Notes under the pieces: generated by a model | The model's input: only the letters and a program-made list of their open reading frames with translations | Database searches by the model: none | What the model was told of the DNA's origin: nothing | Program-made: the position numbers and the translations under genes | NCBI RefSeq assembly: GCF_035593305.1 | Contig: NZ_CP141615.1 | Location: 496,001-560,000, forward strand | Length of the DNA stretch: 64,000 nucleotides | Direction: 5' to 3' | From: Limnochorda sp. L945t | Lineage (GTDB): Bacteria; Bacillota; Limnochordia; Limnochordales; Geochordaceae | In this document: piece after piece, positions 41,915 to 50,436 of the stretch | Numbering within the stretch: position 1 is the first letter of the stretch | How the letters are laid out: every line of letters starts with the position of its first letter

Positions 41915-42730
41915 TCAGGCCGGCCGTTCGTCCCCGGCGGTCCGCCGGGGCGGCTTTTGGAAGATGAGGACGAACTCGTGGGCCTTGTTGACCCGGAAGC
42001 GCCACGGATATCCCAGGGGCCGCATGTGGTTGTACTCGTGGCGACGGTCCCAGACGATCAGGTCGTCCCAGATGAAACCGATGGACTCCATCACACGGGC
42101 GAGGTCGGCGTGCAGGGGGTAGAAGCGGTCTTTCTTGCGCAGGTCCATGACCACGACGATGCAGTAGCGCCCGGCCTTGAGCGCAGCGTAGACGGCCGAG
42201 AAGACCTCCCGGAGCGCGCCCAGGAAGGCGTCATACTCCCGGATCTTGCCGAGGTCCGCCTCCGCCGCGCCGTAGTGGCGGATCGCCTTCCCGTCGGCCG
42301 TGCGCCGCTGCAGCAGGATGTCCCAGTAAGGCGGGGAGGTGACCACCAGGTCCACGCTTTCGTGGGCGACGTAGCGCAGCAGGTGGCGAGCGTCGTCGCA
42401 GTGGATGCGCCGCTCTCCGCCGGGGGGCTGCGCGCACGGCGGCCGCTGCCTGGCCACGGCGCAGTACTGCGGCGACAGCTCGATGCCGACCCCGACCTTG
42501 CCCAAGGCCTCTGCCGCCACGCACGTAGCGCCCGTGCCGGCGAACGGATCCAACACCACCCGATCTTCCCGGGTGGTGAACGCTTCGATGAGCCGCTGCA
42601 CGAGCTGGACGGGGAACATGGCCGGGTGGCCCAGGCGCATCTCTTCGGGCGTCTTCTTGACGTCGCTCCAGATGCTGATGGAGTAGCGCTGCCACGTCCG
42701 GCCATCGAGGTCGTTGGCCCGCCGCTTCAC
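41915..42730 (-). CDS. solitary DNA methyltransferase (N4/N6, TSPPYW type)
   Basis: 271 residues. Motif order is X-I-IV: HPAMFPVQLVQRLIEAFT, then the SAM site DPFAGTGATC (61-70) and the catalytic TSPPYWD (131-137), with the C-terminal part (WDDLIVWDRRHEY) as target recognition. TSPPY suggests N4-cytosine, but N6-adenine cannot be excluded. No restriction endonuclease or other methylase is nearby, so it is an orphan. GTG 42730 has only AAGGGG 14 bases before; a further upstream start is not available. It lies between the importer operon and the alpha-mannosidase, both unrelated by function. Confidence 0.85.
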   Translation of the reverse strand: MKRRANDLDGRTWQRYSISIWSDVKKTPEEMRLGHPAMFPVQLVQRLIEAFTTREDRVVLDPFAGTGATCVAAEALGKVGVGIELSPQYCAVARQRPPCAQPPGGERRIHCDDARHLLRYVAHESVDLVVTSPPYWDILLQRRTADGKAIRHYGAAEADLGKIREYDAFLGALREVFSAVYAALKAGRYCIVVVMDLRKKDRFYPLHADLARVMESIGFIWDDLIVWDRRHEYNHMRPLGYPWRFRVNKAHEFVLIFQKPPRRTAGDERPA

Positions 42731-42928
42731 GGTACCCGCGGTCGCCCCTTCTCGAACGCTGTCACCCCTTCAACCCTGTGAGAGTGATTCCTTCGTTGAA
42801 CGGCGATCGCGTGATCCGGGAGGCGATACAAGCCATGGCTGCGATGTTAGTAAGCGATTTCAAGAAGTTGCTGTGATACCCGGAGGGCCCGGCGACCCCC
42901 CGGGGGCCTTCAAAACGGGAGCCTTGTG

Positions 42929-45652
42929 TCAGCGCACTGGGACGAGCCGGATGGTCACCACCTGCCCGGCCTTCACCGTGAGTTTCACACCGTCGGCCCT
43001 CGTCTCGAGGGTCTCCTCGGGCGTCTCGTCGAGGCGGGCCTTCCACGCCTCCTTCAGGGGGAAGCCCGCGACCACGCTCACCTCCGAAGGGGTGTCGAGG
43101 ATGTTGGCCAGCCGCACGACCAGCGCCTGGCCGTCCTCAGAGCGTTTCACGGCCGAGACGTAGATGCTGGCCGGCTCCACCCGGAGCCCTTCCACACGGC
43201 CGGGCAGGTCCCGCTGCTCCGGCCGCAGCAAGGCCGGATCGCCGGCGATGGCGCGCACCTCCTCGGGCAACATCCCCAGCCGGGTGTCGGCCCGTACGGC
43301 CACGAGCGGGTGGTGGTAAGCCTCGGCCTCCTGCTGGAGGTCGGCCAGGTCCGTGAAGAGCTGGACGGCGTACTCCAGGCGGTGGTGCCCGATGAGCTGC
43401 GCATCCGGCGTGGCCATCGATGGGCCGGCTCCGTGAGGCCGGGTCAGCAGGCCCTCCCGCGAAAGGTACCCGACCGACCGCAGCAACGTGAGCGCCAGCG
43501 TGACGCCGCTCTTTCCCGGCACCGGCTCGTACTCGGGCAGCCCCCTGGAGAGCACCGCCAGCCCGCTGCCGTCCGTGCGGGCCACCGCTACCCACCGCCG
43601 GGCCAGGCCCGTCGGCACCGGCGGCTGGTGCCAGTCGGGATGGGGCGTGATCCCGGCCGGCCGCCGGAGCACCTCGAAGTGCCCGTCGACCAGCACCTCG
43701 GAGCTCTGGATGCCCGTTTCGAACCAGACCCGCAGGCGGTGGTCCCGGGCCCGGTTGTCGAGGTCGGTCACGAACTCCGCCCGCCGTTCACCGGCCTTCA
43801 GCGAGACCCGGGTGACGACCGGGCACGTCACCCGCTCCTCCGAACGGCTGCGCCCGTGGGGGGCAAGGCCGGCCGGGAGCTCGAGCTCCCACCGGAGCTC
43901 CATGGTCGCCCGCATCGGCCCTTGCTCGACCCACCGGAACGAGGGCACCACGCCCAGCGACCAGACCGTGGTGCTGTGGGCCGCCGGAGAGAAGTCGTAC
44001 TCGTCGCCGGCGTCTTCGGTGTCCTCGAAGAAGTGGAGCGGGCCGTAGCGCCTCCCTGATCCTTTCTCCTCCAGGAAGAGCGTGCCGTCTCGCTCGACTC
44101 GCAGGCGTATCCGGTCGTTCTCCATCTGGCGGTCGCCCGTGACCCGCACGGAGCCCTCGTCGCCCGCCGCCACGGAGGTGGTGGCCCCCGGCTCGAGGTA
44201 GTACGTGGCGAACCCGCCGGCCGGCACCGCCACCTGGAAGGCCACGTCGAGCACACGGCGCGGGCGGGTGCGCCGGGGCTCCGCCCAGTACTCCTCCCGC
44301 TCGGCCAGCACCTGGGCCTCCTGGCGCCGCCCCTGTGCGTCCACGACCGACGGCGGGCGGAGGGTGCCGGCTTCTCCGTCGGGGCCGGAGGCGAACGGCA
44401 CTGCCGCCACCAGCACCTCACGGCGCTCGACGAGCGACGGGTTGAAGACGACCAGCGCCGGCCCCGGGCGCTCGAGCCGCACCCGCTCCGCGATCGCCCG
44501 CAGCGACTCGCGGGCCACGATGCGGCCGATCTGCTCGGCCTGGTCGAAGCGATAGACCATCTCCCGGTGGACCTGGTCGACGCTCGACCCGCAGATGTCG
44601 TCGTGGGGGTGGTTCTTGAGCAGCCAGCGCCACGCCACCTCGAGCTCCCTCGCGGGGTAAGCGCTCCCGTACAGCCACGCCATCGACGCGGCCGGCTCGG
44701 CCAGGCGCTCCAGCAGCTGCTGCACCGCCCAGTTGCGCTGCTTGAGCGGCATGCGGCTCGAGTAGACACTTTGCAGGATGGGGCTGTACCGCCCCCGGTT
44801 GAACTCGCCTCGGAGCGTGGGAAGCTCCGGCCTCCGCTCCCGCACCGCCGCGAAGTACTCCTCGATGGTGGCGTGCCGCGCATCGTACCCCTGCGCCCGC
44901 AGCCGCTCCACCACCTCCGGGATCTCCGGCTGCGGGAGGGTGTGGTCGGTGCCGTTGAGCAGCAGCACGGCGTCGGCCGCTGCGTGTCGCCGCAGCGCCT
45001 CGATCACCTCGACGGCCTGCCGCACCGCGAGCTCCGGGTCGAAGCGCAGCGGCCGCACCTCGCCCCAGCGCATGGGGTAGCCGATCTGCGAGGCGTTGCC
45101 GTAGCCCAGGCGCAAGAACGACGCCAGCACCCGGGATCCGTCCGGCGCCTCCCACCAAAACTCGTTGGGGATTCGCTCCCCCTCGTCGCCGAACCCCCGC
45201 CAGAACAGGGTCGTCTCGATCCCGAAGCCCCGCAGGATCTGGGGCAGCTGGCCGATGTGGCCGAAGGAGTCAGGGTTGTACCCGTGGAGCATGGCCCGGC
45301 CGCCCAGCTGCCGGGCGAGCCGGGTGCCGATGAGCAGGTTGCGCACCAGCGCCTCCGGGCTCACCAGGTACTCGTCGGGCAACACGTACCAGGGCCCCAC
45401 CTGGAGCCGGCCGCTCTCCACCAGCCGCCGGACGTCCGCCTCCCGCTCCGGGCGGATCTCCAGGTAGTCCTCCAGGGTGACGCTCTGCCCGTCGAGCATG
45501 AACGCCTCGTAACCCGGCCGGTGCTCGAGCAGGTCCAGGACCTGATCGACCAGCTCCACCAACGACCAGCGGAACTCCTGGAACGGCACGTACCAGGCGC
45601 GATCCCAATGGGTCGTCGAGACGATGAACACGCGAGTCTGGCTCGGCGCCAA
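42929..45652 (-). CDS. GH38 alpha-mannosidase
   Basis: 907 residues. Removes alpha-linked mannose from glycans. The catalytic domain shows STTHWDRAWY (zinc-binding His15 and Asp17), the nucleophile Asp128 in GYNPDSFGH, WRGFGDEGERIPNEFWWE, and HDDICGSSVDQVHREMVY near 340-357 (second zinc site). A long C-terminal beta-sandwich region (400-907) follows, as in bacterial GH38 proteins. No signal peptide, so it acts in the cytoplasm on imported oligosaccharides. TTG start at 45652 has GGGAGGGGAG 6 bases before. Located 33 bases after lacI-type regulator's stop, the two form an operon. Confidence 0.9.
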   Translation of the reverse strand: MAPSQTRVFIVSTTHWDRAWYVPFQEFRWSLVELVDQVLDLLEHRPGYEAFMLDGQSVTLEDYLEIRPEREADVRRLVESGRLQVGPWYVLPDEYLVSPEALVRNLLIGTRLARQLGGRAMLHGYNPDSFGHIGQLPQILRGFGIETTLFWRGFGDEGERIPNEFWWEAPDGSRVLASFLRLGYGNASQIGYPMRWGEVRPLRFDPELAVRQAVEVIEALRRHAAADAVLLLNGTDHTLPQPEIPEVVERLRAQGYDARHATIEEYFAAVRERRPELPTLRGEFNRGRYSPILQSVYSSRMPLKQRNWAVQQLLERLAEPAASMAWLYGSAYPARELEVAWRWLLKNHPHDDICGSSVDQVHREMVYRFDQAEQIGRIVARESLRAIAERVRLERPGPALVVFNPSLVERREVLVAAVPFASGPDGEAGTLRPPSVVDAQGRRQEAQVLAEREEYWAEPRRTRPRRVLDVAFQVAVPAGGFATYYLEPGATTSVAAGDEGSVRVTGDRQMENDRIRLRVERDGTLFLEEKGSGRRYGPLHFFEDTEDAGDEYDFSPAAHSTTVWSLGVVPSFRWVEQGPMRATMELRWELELPAGLAPHGRSRSEERVTCPVVTRVSLKAGERRAEFVTDLDNRARDHRLRVWFETGIQSSEVLVDGHFEVLRRPAGITPHPDWHQPPVPTGLARRWVAVARTDGSGLAVLSRGLPEYEPVPGKSGVTLALTLLRSVGYLSREGLLTRPHGAGPSMATPDAQLIGHHRLEYAVQLFTDLADLQQEAEAYHHPLVAVRADTRLGMLPEEVRAIAGDPALLRPEQRDLPGRVEGLRVEPASIYVSAVKRSEDGQALVVRLANILDTPSEVSVVAGFPLKEAWKARLDETPEETLETRADGVKLTVKAGQVVTIRLVPVR

Positions 45653-45685
45653 CGGAAGCTCCCCTCCCTTGCTCTCCCTGCACGC

Positions 45686-46735
45686 TCATCGCACGGCTGC
45701 TGCCGACTGGCGAACGACCAGGCGCGCCTGCACCCGGATTTGCCGGGGCGGCCCGCCCCGGAGCATGTCCAGCATGAGTTGGGCTGCGTGGCGCCCGATG
45801 CTCACCACGTCTTGCTCGACGTAGGTGAGGGGCACCTGGATCGCGGAGACCTCCCGCACGTCGTCGAAGGCGACGAGGGAGAGGTCCCCGGGGATCTCCA
45901 ACCCCAAGCGGCGTGCGGCGACCACCGTTCCGACCGTGGCGTTGTGGTTGTAAGTCACGAGGGCGGTGATCGCCTGAGCGCGGCGCAAGAGGCGCAGCGC
46001 TGCCTCAGCGCCCGCCTCGTAGCTGTCGGCGACGAGGCTTTCGAGATGGCTCTCGTCGTAGGCGAGCCCGGCCTCGGCCATCGCCCGGCGGAAGCCCTGC
46101 AGGCGCTCCCTCACCGAGGAGACGGCCGGGCCCGTCAGGTATCCGATGCTCCGGTGGCCGAGGGAGATCAGGTACATGGCCACCTCGTAGGCCGCCGTCT
46201 CGTTGTCGGTGCAGACGACCCCGGCTCCCGGCACCTCCAGGTAGCGGTCGACGAAGACCACCGGCACTCCCATCTCCTGCACCTGGCGCGTGGTCGCCTG
46301 TACCAGGTCGTCCCGTCCCCGTACCAGGAGGTCGCTGGTCGGCACGAAGAAGACCCCGTCCGAACTGCCGCGGATCAAGCGGAGCTTTTCCAGCTGCCGC
46401 TCGGCGTCCTCGGACGAGGTATGGATCTGCAGGGCGATGCCGGCCCGCTCCAGCTCCTCGTTGACCACGCTCATCATGTCGGAGACGGGTGGCCCGGACA
46501 GGCCGGGCACCAGGGCGGAGAGCATGCCGGTCGCACCGTTTTTGAGGCCTCGGGCGATCAGGTTGGGGGTGTACCCCAGCCGATCGGCCGCCGCGAGCAC
46601 GGCCGCTCGAGTCTGGGGCGCCACCCGGCCCACGTTGCGAAGCGCGCGGGAAACCGTGGCATGGGAGACGCGTGCCGCTAGAGCGACGTCTTTGAGGCTC
46701 GGGTGCCTTCGCGGGGAGCGACGGTTGGTGTACAC
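45686..46735 (-). CDS. LacI-family transcriptional regulator
   Basis: 349 residues. The N-terminal HTH PSLKDVALAARVSHATVSRA (about 12-31) with LRNVGRVAPQTRAAVLAAAD and the hinge helix LGYTPNLIARGLKNGATG is standard LacI, followed by a periplasmic-binding-protein-like sensor (about 62-345). It precedes the GH38 gene, so it likely represses that gene and itself, and perhaps GH130 and the importer at a distance. GTG 46735 follows AAAGGAAG with a wide spacer. The effector is presumably a mannose-containing sugar. Confidence 0.88.
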   Translation of the reverse strand: MYTNRRSPRRHPSLKDVALAARVSHATVSRALRNVGRVAPQTRAAVLAAADRLGYTPNLIARGLKNGATGMLSALVPGLSGPPVSDMMSVVNEELERAGIALQIHTSSEDAERQLEKLRLIRGSSDGVFFVPTSDLLVRGRDDLVQATTRQVQEMGVPVVFVDRYLEVPGAGVVCTDNETAAYEVAMYLISLGHRSIGYLTGPAVSSVRERLQGFRRAMAEAGLAYDESHLESLVADSYEAGAEAALRLLRRAQAITALVTYNHNATVGTVVAARRLGLEIPGDLSLVAFDDVREVSAIQVPLTYVEQDVVSIGRHAAQLMLDMLRGGPPRQIRVQARLVVRQSAAAVR

Positions 46736-46814
46736 GTCTGCACACGTCTTCCTTTCCGGGTGCTCATCTTCTTTGACGCGTGGCCTTGCGAATCCTGCTC
46801 ACCCCACGGTCACC

Positions 46815-46846
46815 GTTTAGAAACCGATGTCATCGCCGGTTGTGTA
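46815..46846. promoter_or_regulatory. candidate LacI operator and promoter region
   Basis: GTTTAGAAAC (46815-46824) is a dyad with half-sites GTTT/AAAC, and AACCG...CGGTT (46822-46841) is a second, overlapping one. On the minus strand they lie right after a -10-like TACACA (46846-46841) with TTGGGC 16 bases before it. Either dyad could be the operator through which the LacI protein controls itself. Confidence 0.35.
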
Positions 46847-46881
46847 ATCGTGTGCGCGAACGGCCCAAGGCTCGAGGGGAG

Positions 46882-46899
46882 GGCACAAGCGGTTGTGCC
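46882..46899. repeat. 7-bp hairpin at the end of the subtilase gene
   Basis: GGCACAA-GCGG-TTGTGCC, five bases past the subtilase stop on the minus strand. No U-run follows, so it is either a weak terminator or an mRNA end stabiliser. Confidence 0.4.
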
Positions 46900-46903
46900 G
46901 CGC

Positions 46904-48250
46904 TCAGGCGGCGGCGCCGGAGCGAGAGGCGGAGACGGCCGGAGCCGGGCTCGGCCCGAGCGCCCGGTCGACTCGCACGAGCCCGGCTCCCTGCGCCGTC
47001 CGGGGAGCGCGGTCGACGGGACGGGCGGACTGCACGAGGCGTCGTTTCACCTCACCGGGCGTGAGCCCGGGCTCGGCCTGCAGCACCAGCGCGCAAGCGC
47101 CGGCCACCATCGGGCAGGCCATGGAGGTGCCGGAGAGCCGGGTGTGCCACGGATCGACCCGGCTGGCCGGGTCGGTGCGGTCGATGAAAGAGCCGGGCAC
47201 TCGGAGCGAGACGATGCCGGTGCCCGGTGCCACCAGGTCGGGCTTCGATACGCCGTCCGGCGTGGGGCCCCGGCCGGAGTACGGAGGGATCCGGTCGTCT
47301 GCAGGGTCGGGCGTCTCCCTGTCGTCGTCGGCTCCCACGGTGATGATGGACGGGTTGATGCCGGGGGTGCTGATGGTGTCGGGCGAGGGCCCCTCGTTGC
47401 CCGCAGCGGCGATCACCACGACGCCCCGGCTCCACGCCCAGCCGGCTGCCTGGCACAGGACGTCGTCGTCGCACGGTTCGTAGGCAGGCGCGCCGAGCGA
47501 CGCGTTGAGGATGCGGATCCCGAGGCGGCCGGCCTGGGAAACGGCCCACTCGATGCCGGCGACCAGCTGCGAGAGGCGGCCGGCCCCCCTCCTGTCGAGC
47601 ACCTTGATTCCCACGAGCCCGGCTTCGGGCGCGATGCCCCGGTAGCGCCCGGAGCTGGTAACGCCGCTGGCGGCGAGGATCCCGGCCACGTGAGTGCCGT
47701 GGCCGTTGTCGTCGTACGGTGCGCCGCGCCCACCGACGAAGTCCTGGAAGGCTACGATGCGACCCTCCAGGTCAGGGTGGGGGTAGATGCCGGTGTCGAG
47801 CACCCCGATGGTGATGCCTCGGCCGGTCAGGCCCTGCTCCCAGGCGGCCGGCACGCCGATCGTGGGGGCGGCGACGTCGAGCAAGGCGCGAATCTCGCGA
47901 TCGTAAGCGGCTCTTGCCACGACCTCTTGCTCGAGCAGGGTGCGCAGGGTTTCAGGGGTTACCTCCGTGGCCAGCGCTCCGATAGAGGGGAGCGGGCGGC
48001 AGCGCCGGCACCCGGCCTGCTCGAGACGCGTCCTGGCGGACTCGAGTCCACGATCCCGCTCCCTCGAGCCGGGGAAGAGCAAGACCGGCAGCCGGCGGCG
48101 CCGGTACGCCCACCAGGTGAAGGCGCGGGCCGCGGCGCACGGGAAGAAGCCGGACGGGCGGTGGAGGGCCACCAGGGCGCGGCGCAGTTCGGCATCCATC
48201 CGGTGGGCATGGTTTCGTACCCACTCCAGACCTGAAACGCTCATCGACAC
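46904..48250 (-). CDS. subtilisin-like serine protease (S8, AprX type, no signal peptide)
   Basis: 448 residues. Catalytic triad: Asp152 in ITIGVLDTGIYPHPD, His184 in DDNGHGTHVAGILA, Ser376 in LSGTSMACPMVAG, with Asn in AAAGNEGPS as oxyanion residue. A basic N-terminal prodomain-like region of 140 residues precedes the catalytic domain, with no signal peptide; the AprX group is cytoplasmic. GTG 48250 is behind AGAGGTGAG at 7 bases; the ATG two codons later is the alternative. Residues CxxC in AGCRRCRPL within the N-terminal part might bind metal or form a disulfide. The frame upstream to 48457 is not coding. Confidence 0.9.
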   Translation of the reverse strand: MSMSVSGLEWVRNHAHRMDAELRRALVALHRPSGFFPCAAARAFTWWAYRRRRLPVLLFPGSRERDRGLESARTRLEQAGCRRCRPLPSIGALATEVTPETLRTLLEQEVVARAAYDREIRALLDVAAPTIGVPAAWEQGLTGRGITIGVLDTGIYPHPDLEGRIVAFQDFVGGRGAPYDDNGHGTHVAGILAASGVTSSGRYRGIAPEAGLVGIKVLDRRGAGRLSQLVAGIEWAVSQAGRLGIRILNASLGAPAYEPCDDDVLCQAAGWAWSRGVVVIAAAGNEGPSPDTISTPGINPSIITVGADDDRETPDPADDRIPPYSGRGPTPDGVSKPDLVAPGTGIVSLRVPGSFIDRTDPASRVDPWHTRLSGTSMACPMVAGACALVLQAEPGLTPGEVKRRLVQSARPVDRAPRTAQGAGLVRVDRALGPSPAPAVSASRSGAAA

Positions 48251-48450
48251 ACGCGAGCTCACCTCTTCCAGCCGGCAAGGGAGAAGCCAGCCGAGGTTGC
48301 GACAGATCCGGTCTATGGGGCGGCGTGCCGGAGGGGTACGGGACCCGGGAGCCCATTTTCCGGCCGCCGGGCGAAGCTCCGGCGACGGGCGGAGGAGACG
48401 GCGGGAGCGGGACGGGGATGGAAATCTTCGGGCCGATGGACCCTGGTCCG

Positions 48451-48479
48451 TGGTCAAACGGGGCGAAGCGTGTCAGAAT
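48451..48479 (+). promoter_or_regulatory. candidate promoter for the ECF S-component gene
   Basis: TGGTCA (48451-48456), 17 bases, CAGAAT (48474-48479); four of six matches in each. Start near 48487. Confidence 0.4.
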
Positions 48480-48518
48480 GGAGAGGGTTCGTGAGGACGT
48501 TCACAAAGGGGTGGCATC

Positions 48519-49031
48519 ATGCGGCAAAGCGGAGCTCTGCAGTCCGGCGCTCAGGCGCTCACTCGCCGGGTGGTGGCGGCGGCCATCCTGCTGGCGTTCG
48601 TGACGGGGTTCCAGGCCCTGGGACTGCCCCAGCTGGCGACCGGCCCGGTGGTCAACGCCACGCTGTTCCTGGCGGCGTGGACGGTGGGGCCGCTGTTCGG
48701 GGCAGCCATCGGGCTGTTGACGCCGGTCGTGGCGATTTGGAGGGGCATCCTGGCGGCGCCCCTGGCACCGATGGTGCCGTTCATCGCCGTGGGTAACGGC
48801 GTGCTCGTGGTGATCGCGTACTACCTGCGGCGCGTGCACCTGAGCGTGGCCATCGCCGTGGCGGCGGTCGCCAAATTCGCCCTGTTGGCGACTGCGGTGC
48901 GGGCCCTGGTCTCGGTGCCGGCTCCCATCGCCGTGGCCATGCAGTGGCCGCAGCTGTACACGGCCATCCTGGGCGGCCTTGTGGCGTGGCTCGTCTGGAA
49001 GGCTCTACCCGCCTCCTACCGGATGTGGTAG
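48519..49031 (+). CDS. ECF transporter S component (substrate-binding membrane protein)
   Basis: 170 residues with five or six hydrophobic segments (RRVVAAAILLAFVTGFQALG, VNATLFLAAWTVGPLFGAAI, then GLLTPVVAIWRGILAAPLAP, AVGNGVLVVIAYYLRR). S components hold a vitamin or metal ion and dock onto a shared ECF module. The AAWTVGPLFGAAIG and APLAPMVPFI layout is that of the general S-component family, but I cannot name the substrate. AAAGGGGTGG lies before the ATG. No EcfA/T genes are adjacent, so it would share a module encoded elsewhere. The stop overlaps a TAGACT element 5' of the next gene. Confidence 0.75.
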   Translation: MRQSGALQSGAQALTRRVVAAAILLAFVTGFQALGLPQLATGPVVNATLFLAAWTVGPLFGAAIGLLTPVVAIWRGILAAPLAPMVPFIAVGNGVLVVIAYYLRRVHLSVAIAVAAVAKFALLATAVRALVSVPAPIAVAMQWPQLYTAILGGLVAWLVWKALPASYRMW

Positions 49032-49115
49032 ACTGCCAGCCGTGCGGCACCCGAGCCCGCGTGGGTCCAGCCCGGGGCTGCCGGCCGCGCGGGTCGAGAC
49101 GAGAGGCGAAGCGGT

Positions 49116-50363
49116 GTGAGTGGGCACGGTCCTGGTCCGGCGAGCAGGCTGGGAGCGGCCGCAGCCGCCGCGTACGCGTACGTGATCCTGGGCGCCGAGA
49201 TGGCGGCCATCGGGCCGCTCATCGAGGGGTGGATGCGGGAGTTCGAGGTGGGAGCAGCGGCCATGGGGACCCTCTTCACCGCGTCCTCCCTGGGCTCGGT
49301 GGCCATGACGCTGGCTTATCCCGGGCTCGTGGCCCGATGGGGGTTGCGGGCGCTGCTCTCGGCAGGCGCGCTCCTGGTGGGCGTTGGGCTGGCGCTGGCT
49401 GCAGGGGCCGGCCGGGCGAGCCTGCTGCTGGCGACCTTCGGGGTGGTCGGGATCGGATTTGCGGCGGTGGATGTCGGTATCAACAACCTCTACGTGGTGA
49501 TCTTCCCTCACCGCCGGGCCCTGGCGCTCAACCTCGTGCACCTCTTCTTCGCGGTGGGAGCCACGGCGGCGCCGGCGCTGCTGCCCGTCCTGCTCCGGGT
49601 AACCAGCTGGCGGGCGATCTTCGTGGCCATCGGCGCCGCCTCCGCCGCGGGGAGCCTGGCCATCCTCATGACGTGCCGGGGCCTGACCCCGGCCGTGCAC
49701 GCAGGTGAGCGAGACGGAGGCCCAGGCAGGGGAGCGTGGTCGCTCCCCTTGCTGCGGCGGCTGTGGCGCCCGGCGGTGGCCATGCTGCTGTACGTCGGCG
49801 TCGAGGTGGCCGTCACCGGGTGGGCCTTCGCCTACTTGCGGTGGGAGAAGGCGGCCTCTGCGGAGCTGGCCGGCGCCGCGGTCTCGGTCTTCTGGGCCGG
49901 GCTTGCGGCGGGGAGGCTCCTGCTCGGAGCGGCCGTCGAGGCCCTGGGCTACGAGCCGACGCTGCGGCTCACGGCGATCGGAGGGGGTGCGGTGCTCGCG
50001 GCCATGGCGTTGCTGCCCGTCGGGCCGGTGGTGGCGCTGGTCCTGCTCGGGGTGGTAGGGCTCGTCTTCTCCGTGATGTTCCCGACGCTGGTCGCCCTTG
50101 CGAGCCGGGACGCACCCGCCCAGGAGAGCGGCGCGGTGACGGCGGTCATGGTGCTGTCGTCCACGCTCGGGTCGATGACCCTGCCCGCCCTGACCGGTGC
50201 CGCCGCCCAGTGGACCGGGCAGCTCGGCGCGACCATGGTGGCCATGGGTGCCGGCCTGGCGCTGGCCTACGTCTTGCTGATACCCAACCGGCGTGCGCTC
50301 GCGGGGGCGGTGGCGCCGGCCGCCGTGGCGCCCGGTGCCGTGCGGCCGCAGGCCGAGCGTTGA
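49116..50363 (+). CDS. major facilitator superfamily transporter
   Basis: 415 residues, 12 hydrophobic segments. The Gly-rich segments (MGTLFTASSLGSVAMTLAYP; then VARWGLRALLSAGALLVGVG, the A-motif region between helices 2 and 3) and an internal loop of about 35 residues (CRGLTPAVHAGERDGGPGRG) at the middle fit the 6+6 topology. GTG 49116 follows GAGGCGAAGCG. It starts 85 bases after the ECF gene, where an extended -10 (TGGTAGACT) might promote it. Substrate unknown. Confidence 0.8.
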   Translation: MSGHGPGPASRLGAAAAAAYAYVILGAEMAAIGPLIEGWMREFEVGAAAMGTLFTASSLGSVAMTLAYPGLVARWGLRALLSAGALLVGVGLALAAGAGRASLLLATFGVVGIGFAAVDVGINNLYVVIFPHRRALALNLVHLFFAVGATAAPALLPVLLRVTSWRAIFVAIGAASAAGSLAILMTCRGLTPAVHAGERDGGPGRGAWSLPLLRRLWRPAVAMLLYVGVEVAVTGWAFAYLRWEKAASAELAGAAVSVFWAGLAAGRLLLGAAVEALGYEPTLRLTAIGGGAVLAAMALLPVGPVVALVLLGVVGLVFSVMFPTLVALASRDAPAQESGAVTAVMVLSSTLGSMTLPALTGAAAQWTGQLGATMVAMGAGLALAYVLLIPNRRALAGAVAPAAVAPGAVRPQAER

Positions 50364-50436
50364 CCCGAAGCGCAAGGCGGCAGCCTGCGGGTGGAGCACC
50401 GGCGTTCGCACCCCGGGAGCCGGGCTTCGCTCCGGG

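Noticed and set aside
42784-42876. 30-codon plus-strand frame starting at GTG
   Set aside because: Reads like the end of a protein (DRVIREAIQAMAAML), but the upstream frame is not coding and there is no ribosome site.
44567-46681. Plus-strand open frame of 704 codons opposite GH38 and LacI
   Set aside because: Antisense shadow; protein composition not natural.
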